A stretch of 64,000 nt of DNA, from assembly GCA_022393335.1 (NCBI GenBank), contig JAJEKB010021277.1:1-64000 (forward strand), given 5' to 3'. Positions within the stretch are counted from its first letter, which is position 1, and each line of letters opens with the position of its first letter. Shown here piece after piece: positions 56,706-64,000 of the stretch. The stretch is from Macrotrachela quadricornifera. Lineage: Eukaryota > Rotifera > Eurotatoria > Philodinida > Philodinidae. The notes below the pieces were generated by a model. That model saw nothing but the letters and a program-made list of their open reading frames with translations. It made no database searches and was not told the origin of the DNA. Made by a program: the position numbers and the translations under genes.

Positions 56706-59700
56706 TTAAATGAGTTTTTTTGAATTGAGAATAATACTACCAACATGTGACGTTATTGGAGCATGTGAATTATTTCGATTTTCAATTAATTCTTTAATAA
56801 ATTTTAATGGATTAGAATGAAATTGAACATGATTCATTTTTAAATATCGGCGATGTTTTGGTTTGCTTACAAATCCATCAACAGCAATCCAACCTTTTTT
56901 AAAAGCTTCATCTTCTGTTATCGTTCGAGGTTTAGGACATAGACTTAAGCAATGATTATAAGATGTTTGTTCGTTAATAGTTTCAAAATAAAGAGTACCA
57001 TTGAATATGAACAGTTGAATTAAACTTTTTAACGGTATGTAATAGGGATTAATGCTAATAGAAGTTGCAATTGATGGAGGAATCGTTAGTGTTGGAGTAT
57101 TCAAAAAGATTGATTGAATGCGTTTTATACGAGGTAATAATAAGCGTAATGTGGTGATTGATAATTTATTAGATCTTAACTTTTGAATCAAGTAATTAGC
57201 TTCATAAGCACTAATAAATATAATATGTTGATTTCGATAAATGACAATCCATCGTGGAGGACGTAAAAAAGGATTTAATGATTCTCCTTTAGTCAAAATT
57301 ACTCGTTGAAATTCAGTAGAAATCCACAAATTTGATTGCCAACTCTTTGGTTGACAATCATCATAAAATGTAGTTCCAGTAAAAGCATATGATAAAGGTT
57401 GAAATACATGAGGAAATTGAGATAAATTCATCATACCATTATGTATATCACATAATCTTTTGATTTTTTCATGTAGTATGGGTTTACATGGTCTTACAGG
57501 TGGAGGACGTGCCAATTGTCGTTCTTCTTCTAATTCTTGTTCTAATTCACGTTGTTGTTCTTCATCTAATAATTGTGATAAACGTTGTTTTTGTCCACCA
57601 TAATCTAACAATCGTTTTAATACTGCTTCTTGAATATCTGTTGATAAATGATGATTAACTAGCTGATATCGAGCAGAATGTATTTCGAATAATGTTAGCA
57701 ACATTTTCGGTGAACCGTACATATGTATTAATTCAATAATTTCTGGTTCTAAACATTCTCGAGCCAATTCTTCCATTTCCGTATCTGTAAACTGTTGTTG
57801 ATGATTATTCCAATTAATATTTCTAAATGCAGAAATTTTTCTTTGAAAACTTAAACTTTGTGAAGCCCAATGATGTAAACCATCCCATATTGATTGTATA
57901 GTATTATCATATACCCAACGAAGAATATCAGTTAAATTAACAGAATTCTGATGAGATAAATTTTTTTTTAATTTTAAAATTTGTTGATGTACTTCATATG
58001 AACTTAAAAATGTTAATGAATGACCATATCCTAATTTTCTCATTCTCATACATGCTTGAACAAAACGATCTTTTGTTAAACCATTTCCTAATGTAACTAA
58101 AGCACGAAATTGTTTTGGAAATTTAAAATCAGTTCCACGTGTGTGTATTTCATCTAAATAAAATATACAATGATCTAATCGTTCACATGCAGGTGATGTT
58201 TGAAATTGTTGATTATGATATTGTCTATCATGAACAATAATTGAATCTGAATTAAAATAAATTGCATAATCAATTTTATTTTTATTAGATAATTTTAACC
58301 ATTTAATAGCAATATCTTGATTTGTTCCATCAATAAATAATGCACCAACATCTAAAATAACATTAATATCTTCTTTAAATTTAATAATGTCATTTAAAAT
58401 TTCATTTGATGATGCATTCATAGGTAATGATTGATAATATTCATTTTCAGGTTGTAATAAATTATTTAAAACAATTGCATCAGTTTTTTGAAGTTCAGGT
58501 AAATCATATTGACGAATATGAATAGGTAGTAATAATTGAGTATCATTTGTACCACTAAAACCAGTTATAATTTGCGTTCGTTTAGATGAAGATAAATCCC
58601 AAGGAGATGATACTAATTTATATGGAAATTGTTTTGCTTCTCGTGGATATACAAAATGATTTAGAAAATAATTAATAACTAACATATTAAATCGTAGAAT
58701 AGGAAATAAATATTCTGTTCTTTGTTGATAATCTTTTATATTTACTCCTTTCCATTGTTTTATACTATTTGGTATATCATTTTCACCATCATAAAAAATC
58801 CATTGATCATAAATTGATGCAGGATCAGTTTCTTGTTCATTTAAACGATTTAAACATTGAATTAATTGTTTATCATTTAAACCAGAATAATAATACGAAA
58901 GTTGTGTTAATACTAAAGCTATATCAGGATGACCAAATTCTGTTCTTTCAGCTACAACATCTTTAGCACGAAATGGTACAGCTATTAAACGATTAAAAGA
59001 AGAATTTTGATTAATACCATAATTAACTCGATATCGTTTTTTTAAAGNNNNNNNNNNAGAATTTTGATTAATACCATAATTAACTCGATATCGTTTTTTT
59101 AAAGCAATTAATAAAACTTCGGATGATAATAAACCTCGAATAATAAGAAATAATTGTATATCATTATATGAATATCGTTTAATTAAGTATTCAATTGATG
59201 AATTTGTTTTTAAAATAAATGATAAAATAATTTGTTTATCTTCAGGATAATAATTTTTATTTTTAAACCAATCTTCAGCAATTTTTTGACATAATATTGA
59301 ATATTGTTGAGATGATTGTAAACGAAATTGTGGAAAAGTACTTTTTCGTTTTGATGATTTATAACAAATATCATCAGGAAAAATTTGTGAAATATTTTTA
59401 GCATGATTTTTAACTAAATCTAATATTATTTGAATAGTATTCCATCGTTCTGTTCCTGCATCAACTTGTTGTTGATTACCAACTGTATATATTAATTGAT
59501 ATTTAACATGTAAAATTTCATCAGATTCATCTAATACATCGCGGATATAAGTTTTTAACCATCGTTGAATTGTTAACATTAAACGACTAATATTAAATTC
59601 ATTTCGTCGACATTTATCTATAGTAAGTAAATCAAAAGATAATATATCTTCTGGTGATGTTAATATTATATCACAATTAATTAATGATTGTTGAAAATAA

Positions 59701-62700
59701 TTATAGATTTGATTAATTTGTTCAATATTAAAATTCATATCACGACGACATATAAATGAAAAAATACGTCGATTTAATAAACCACCTAATTTATATTTTA
59801 ATGATTGATAATTTATTTGAAATAATGATTTAAGTACTATTATACGAACTAAACTTGAAGATGATGAACTTAAACTAAGAGCTAACATTGGTAAAATAAT
59901 TGATGTTTTACCTTCACCCATATTCATTTGCATAACTATATTTTTAATTGTTTTATTTGGATACATCATATGATATGCTACTTTTATTTGTATTTCACGA
60001 ATAGTTATATTCATTTCTAATTCAAAGATTAACCATGATATATGTTTAGATGGTATCCAATTAATATGTGGAATATTTGATATTTCTTTTTTAAAATCTT
60101 CATTTTTATTATGAATAGAAAAATATAAAGCTCTTTCTAATTGTTGTTCTAAAGTCCAAGTAACAAGAATACCACCTAATAATGTAAATTGATCAGTAGT
60201 TAAATTAAATTTTGTTGATTTTTGTTGAAAGTTTGAGATGAGGATTGTTGGTATAATTCGTGGAAGTAAACCTATTTTGAATAATTGTTTATTTGATAAT
60301 GTAATAGATTTAATTAATTCATTCCAGGATTTTGTAGATTTTTGACGAAAAATATTGAGTAGTCTAGTAATTTCTTCGATTGAAGGATCTTCCTTTTGAA
60401 TCTGTTGTTCAAAATGAAGTTTTTTCCAACTTTTATTTAATTGATTTTTAAAATAATTTGTAATTTCAATGAGAGAATTTTCTTGATTATTGATAGAAGG
60501 AAAAATTTCTTCTATAAAAGTATTCTGTTGAATATTAGTTGGAAGAGATACAATGGGTTTATTAAAAGGATCTATATAATAATGATGAAATTTTTGTTTT
60601 GCATATTCTAAAAGTTTTTGATCAATTGTTTTATTTGAAAATTTAAGTTTTATTTCATGATGATCTTTAAGTAATTCGAATGTAAATTGTTGAGGATAAT
60701 ATAATATTTTGGTATGAAATGGTTCTATGCTGATAGAATAAATATGATTTTCAATAGTTTTTAAAAAAGATCGAAGATTTTTGTTGTTTCTCCAAGATGT
60801 AAATAAATTATTGATCTCCTTTGTTTCACGAGAAGTTGTCAGTTCTTTTCTATTTTGATAACTACAATTATTCCGCCAAGAATTTTCAACTTCTGCTAAA
60901 ATTCGATTTCTTTCATATGAACTATAATTATTTGATAAATTGACATCTTCCCAAATTAATGAAATATCTTCGATATCTTCATATTCAGTAAATGATGGAA
61001 ATGTGATTAATTCCGATAATACAGTAGATCTATTTAAAGCTGTTTTTAACATTTGTAAATAAAATGGTTTGATATTAACCTTATCGGAGATATAATGAAG
61101 AAAATCTATTAATTTATTAAATCGTTCGATTACTTCTGTATTATTTTCCATGGTTGATTCTTTAATACAATCAGTCATTTTTAATAGACCAATCCAAATA
61201 TTTTTAAACTGATTTTTATAACTTAACCATTTAGATAAGGGTAACCAATGTTGATTTGAACAATCTATAAGATTTACATTTCCATTATTATATAGATCAT
61301 CCACAAGACGAATATGATTGTAATTAATTTCATGTAAACAATGTTCAGAATCTGATTGATACGGTTTGTCATAAAATGTACGCGAGATATTTGTTTCCAT
61401 CTCTACGGATAATCGACCTATAGGATTATATGAATCTCGATAATCCCAATATAGTTTTTTTAATAACATTTCATTGTTTAATTTTTCTTCAAATATTTTT
61501 GGTATTTGATTTAGAGTCAATGATAAATGCATAAAACTCCACTGTTGACTAGCCTCAATTAGTTCTTTTGCTATCAAATAATAACCAAAATGTTGCATAG
61601 AATATGGTATACCATTAGAATTCCAATCTATTTTTACCATACAAGTGAGTTGTTCCGGATAATAATTGACTTTCGGTGAAATAGCCGCAATTTGTTTTAA
61701 AATATTTCGAGAAATTTTATCATAAGGTTGATCAGACCAACAACCAGCTGATTTTAATAATTGAAATGCACGTTCCATTCCAGTCATTTCAGTATATTGA
61801 TCTGGTAAAGGATGAGAAGTTATAGCATGTAATAATGCTAAATAAAGCCATCCAGTTGGACTATCAGTTGATTGAAGAATTTTTAAACGATCATTTAAAA
61901 TAAAGACAAAATATTGATGAGAAAACGGCATCGATGGTGATCTTTCTATGGTAACAATTTGATGATTAGTATCAGTACTTTCACTATGAATTTTACCAAA
62001 AGGAACAATTAATTTTCGATGTGTATAAATTTCGAGTTGTTCATTATTCATGGAAGATGTTGATAAAAGAAGACCAGATTTCAAACTTGTTAATGTTCCT
62101 AACCATTGATTTTTTTCAATAAACATATCTGAATATTCACGAGACATAATGACATTGTTAATAACATCATATTTAAAAGCAATTCCTAAACGTGATAAAT
62201 AGATGTGAATAATAGTACCATTCTGTGAAGTATTATCTCTCATCATATAAACATAAGGTTTATCATCGAGACGACTGAAATATTGATTGAATAAATATTG
62301 AAAGAATGTTGATGATTGATTAACTAAAGTTTGTTCATTATTTGTTTCAGTAGTAGTAATGTGTCCTGTTGTTAATGATAGAACATAGGGTTTGTTGTCT
62401 AAAAAATCAGTTTCTTTGAAACTCTTCAGACGAAATTCTAATATTTGATCTTTTGCATTCCACCAATGACTATAGTTAGAGACGAAAGCATCTGGTAGTT
62501 CACTTTGAAAACAATTATGAGAAATCAATTGAAAAATATCATTTGTTTGTATATGTCGTTCAGTTATTATCAATTGATTGATTTGATCATTAAAATAAAA
62601 TTCATATTGAACTTTTCCATTGCCATGATATGAATGTTTAGTAACATAAGTTTGTGGTAATTCAGCTGCTTGAACTTCAAAAATATAATTATCAAATACA

Positions 62701-64000
62701 CGTTGAAATAATTCATGTGAAGTAATTTTTTCAGGTAAGAAACCTATAGTCATATCATCAACTAAAAAAATTCCTCTAATACAATCAATTGATATATATC
62801 TTGATTCATATTTACAATCATACCAACCATCATAAAAATCCATTTCTTTTCGTTTTTTCCATTGTTCATTCATATTACCTTTTCTTTGAATAACTGCCCA
62901 ATAAATCATTGCAAATTCATTTAAACTTTGATAAGATGTATTTTTAAGATAATTAGCTAAGATTGGTTGTATCATTACTAAAACATGTTCACTAAATCTC
63001 ATCATATTTCTCATAAAAGTACTCATATTTAATTGATTCTTATTTAAAATAATATTATCATGAACAGTTGTTGCTGCTTTTAATAAGGATATAACATGTT
63101 CATTTGATGATAATAAATAATGAATTCGATTGTTATCAGTTGAAAATGTTAAGAGACAGGAAATAGCAACATTTACTATTTTTAAACGTAGTTCTTCTAC
63201 TGCATTAAAAACTGATGAAGACATAGTTTGTATACTTATTGAAATAAGATTAATCCATTTTTCACCAATTTTACGACACTTTAATGCTAAATTGGTAATT
63301 TTATCTATTTGATTTGTATTACAAATAGTTAATAATCTCATAGTAATCATTGTAATTACTAGTAATACCAATTCATTTTGCCAATTTAATTCACAATCAT
63401 CTAAATGTCGATATAATCTTAAAATTAATTCATCAATAAAATGATCGTCGAATAGTTGTTGATGAGATTCTGAACACCAAGACTTAAGTGATGCATCTGA
63501 ATTTGATATTAATGGACCATATTGTAATATTGAATGTATAATTAATATTGCTACACTTTCTTCTGCAATAGATAAAGAATCCATTTCAAAAATTGTTAAA
63601 AGATTCCACCATTGTAAACGATGTCCTGATCGAAATGAACCAAATTCTACAAATTGTGTAGGCTTAAGACGTGGTGAACAATCAGATAATTTGGCAATAA
63701 CATGATTTTGTAAGAATTCTGTTGTATTTATAGCAAATTGTAATTGTTTGTAATCTTCATGATTCAGTTGTGGTGTTAATATACGACATTCCTCCTCAAA
63801 TTCAATTGGAGAAATTGGAGAAATTTGAACTTTTAAACTATTTTCAAATAAAAAACCTTCAACAGGTGTAGATGCAATTGATGGTGGATAAGAATAATGA
63901 GATTGTGTTACAGATTTAATAGAAGATACTAGTTTTACTTTGCAGTCATTTGGTCCAGTATAGAACAATGCTAATTTACTTTTATGAGGAGGCACATTTA
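56706..64000 (-). CDS. DUF3638/DUF3645 giant protein, C-terminal 2429 residues
   Basis: One open frame runs off the window's right edge; the apparent first residue is a GTG valine, so the N terminus lies beyond. The sequence has the hallmarks of the DUF3638/DUF3645 family, proteins of about 3000 residues known in fungi, protists and some animals. QMNMGEGKTSIILPMLALSL (about residue 1352 on) is a Walker A resembling SecA's TGEGKT. VLDESDEIL (about 1483) fits a DExx Walker B. DEIHTRGTDFKFP (about 1942) with RFVQACMRMRKLG resembles SF2 motifs V and VI (SecA has GRGTD). A Glu/Gln-rich coiled coil follows (LDEEQQRELEQELEEERQL). These suggest an ATP-driven remodelling enzyme of helicase fold; substrate unknown. 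Single exon throughout. A 10-N gap at 59048-59057 lies inside the frame. Confidence 0.85.
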   Translation of the reverse strand, partial: NVPPHKSKLALFYTGPNDCKVKLVSSIKSVTQSHYSYPPSIASTPVEGFLFENSLKVQISPISPIEFEEECRILTPQLNHEDYKQLQFAINTTEFLQNHVIAKLSDCSPRLKPTQFVEFGSFRSGHRLQWWNLLTIFEMDSLSIAEESVAILIIHSILQYGPLISNSDASLKSWCSESHQQLFDDHFIDELILRLYRHLDDCELNWQNELVLLVITMITMRLLTICNTNQIDKITNLALKCRKIGEKWINLISISIQTMSSSVFNAVEELRLKIVNVAISCLLTFSTDNNRIHYLLSSNEHVISLLKAATTVHDNIILNKNQLNMSTFMRNMMRFSEHVLVMIQPILANYLKNTSYQSLNEFAMIYWAVIQRKGNMNEQWKKRKEMDFYDGWYDCKYESRYISIDCIRGIFLVDDMTIGFLPEKITSHELFQRVFDNYIFEVQAAELPQTYVTKHSYHGNGKVQYEFYFNDQINQLIITERHIQTNDIFQLISHNCFQSELPDAFVSNYSHWWNAKDQILEFRLKSFKETDFLDNKPYVLSLTTGHITTTETNNEQTLVNQSSTFFQYLFNQYFSRLDDKPYVYMMRDNTSQNGTIIHIYLSRLGIAFKYDVINNVIMSREYSDMFIEKNQWLGTLTSLKSGLLLSTSSMNNEQLEIYTHRKLIVPFGKIHSESTDTNHQIVTIERSPSMPFSHQYFVFILNDRLKILQSTDSPTGWLYLALLHAITSHPLPDQYTEMTGMERAFQLLKSAGCWSDQPYDKISRNILKQIAAISPKVNYYPEQLTCMVKIDWNSNGIPYSMQHFGYYLIAKELIEASQQWSFMHLSLTLNQIPKIFEEKLNNEMLLKKLYWDYRDSYNPIGRLSVEMETNISRTFYDKPYQSDSEHCLHEINYNHIRLVDDLYNNGNVNLIDCSNQHWLPLSKWLSYKNQFKNIWIGLLKMTDCIKESTMENNTEVIERFNKLIDFLHYISDKVNIKPFYLQMLKTALNRSTVLSELITFPSFTEYEDIEDISLIWEDVNLSNNYSSYERNRILAEVENSWRNNCSYQNRKELTTSRETKEINNLFTSWRNNKNLRSFLKTIENHIYSISIEPFHTKILYYPQQFTFELLKDHHEIKLKFSNKTIDQKLLEYAKQKFHHYYIDPFNKPIVSLPTNIQQNTFIEEIFPSINNQENSLIEITNYFKNQLNKSWKKLHFEQQIQKEDPSIEEITRLLNIFRQKSTKSWNELIKSITLSNKQLFKIGLLPRIIPTILISNFQQKSTKFNLTTDQFTLLGGILVTWTLEQQLERALYFSIHNKNEDFKKEISNIPHINWIPSKHISWLIFELEMNITIREIQIKVAYHMMYPNKTIKNIVMQMNMGEGKTSIILPMLALSLSSSSSSLVRIIVLKSLFQINYQSLKYKLGGLLNRRIFSFICRRDMNFNIEQINQIYNYFQQSLINCDIILTSPEDILSFDLLTIDKCRRNEFNISRLMLTIQRWLKTYIRDVLDESDEILHVKYQLIYTVGNQQQVDAGTERWNTIQIILDLVKNHAKNISQIFPDDICYKSSKRKSTFPQFRLQSSQQYSILCQKIAEDWFKNKNYYPEDKQIILSFILKTNSSIEYLIKRYSYNDIQLFLIIRGLLSSEVLLIALKKRYRVNYGINQNSXXXXLKKRYRVNYGINQNSSFNRLIAVPFRAKDVVAERTEFGHPDIALVLTQLSYYYSGLNDKQLIQCLNRLNEQETDPASIYDQWIFYDGENDIPNSIKQWKGVNIKDYQQRTEYLFPILRFNMLVINYFLNHFVYPREAKQFPYKLVSSPWDLSSSKRTQIITGFSGTNDTQLLLPIHIRQYDLPELQKTDAIVLNNLLQPENEYYQSLPMNASSNEILNDIIKFKEDINVILDVGALFIDGTNQDIAIKWLKLSNKNKIDYAIYFNSDSIIVHDRQYHNQQFQTSPACERLDHCIFYLDEIHTRGTDFKFPKQFRALVTLGNGLTKDRFVQACMRMRKLGYGHSLTFLSSYEVHQQILKLKKNLSHQNSVNLTDILRWVYDNTIQSIWDGLHHWASQSLSFQRKISAFRNINWNNHQQQFTDTEMEELARECLEPEIIELIHMYGSPKMLLTLFEIHSARYQLVNHHLSTDIQEAVLKRLLDYGGQKQRLSQLLDEEQQRELEQELEEERQLARPPPVRPCKPILHEKIKRLCDIHNGMMNLSQFPHVFQPLSYAFTGTTFYDDCQPKSWQSNLWISTEFQRVILTKGESLNPFLRPPRWIVIYRNQHIIFISAYEANYLIQKLRSNKLSITTLRLLLPRIKRIQSIFLNTPTLTIPPSIATSISINPYYIPLKSLIQLFIFNGTLYFETINEQTSYNHCLSLCPKPRTITEDEAFKKGWIAVDGFVSKPKHRRYLKMNHVQFHSNPLKFIKELIENRNNSHAPITSHVGSIILNSKKLI
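59001..59104. other. 10-N gap flanked by a 47-bp exact duplication
   Basis: The 47 bases before the gap (59001-59047) recur exactly after it (59058-59104), duplicating LKKRYRVNYGINQNS in the protein. This is the footprint of two contigs that overlap but were not merged. The 57-base unit keeps the frame, so the protein should probably be 19 residues shorter. Confidence 0.9.

Overview
The window looks like nuclear DNA of a small metazoan, most likely a bdelloid rotifer. The DNA is AT-rich, introns are short GT..AG introns, and the gene families fit: LDL-receptor-A/EGF/7TM chimeras, F-box proteins, AIG1 GTPases, TPR-PB1, a giant DUF3638 protein and a DUF5648 repeat protein. Species assignment is inference; no rRNA or tRNA gene was recognised.

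Layout. 0-5 kb: stacked inverted-repeat (foldback) elements, including a Tc1/mariner derivative that keeps only the transposase DNA-binding end. 5.5-9.9 kb: a two-exon adenosine-deaminase-like gene with every catalytic motif. 10-17.5 kb: repeat desert with a CGCAGTTGCG-rich element, a dispersed repeat and a 2.2-kb palindrome around a 400-N gap. 17.7-19.0 kb: intronless TPR + PB1-like gene. 19.2-20.0 kb: near-perfect 325-bp inverted repeat. 20.5-21.5 kb: five exons that read as a divergent Rel-homology (NF-kB/NFAT-like) DNA-binding domain with no dimerisation domain. 22-25 kb: foldbacks and a roughly 30-bp satellite.

26.3-35.0 kb: an LDLa/EGF/7TM receptor gene broken by a 1.5-kb hAT-like element (8-bp target duplication), an in-frame stop, and a 2.3-kb palindromic insertion. 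The centre of the palindrome encodes a four-exon His-Me finger (I-PpoI-like) nuclease; its arms are tandem repeats plus an inverted piece of a paralogous receptor gene. This is the most unusual object in the window.

35-50.6 kb: more foldbacks, a piggyBac relic, a ubiquitin-like gene, an F-box gene with one in-frame TGA, a claudin/PMP22-like gene, and three related foldbacks ending in CGAGGGAAC counting the one at 2.3 kb. 50.7-51.4 kb: a secreted DUF5648 protein of possibly foreign origin. 53-56 kb: two tandem AIG1-like GTPase genes with in-frame stops. 56.7 kb to the window end: the C-terminal 2429 residues of a DUF3638/DUF3645 protein with SecA/SF2-helicase-like motifs.

The genes do not form one pathway. 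The window is a transposon-rich accessory region, with expanded, often decaying family members interspersed with at least fourteen inverted-repeat elements. Several in-frame single stops in otherwise conserved genes suggest allelic decay or, less likely, recoding.
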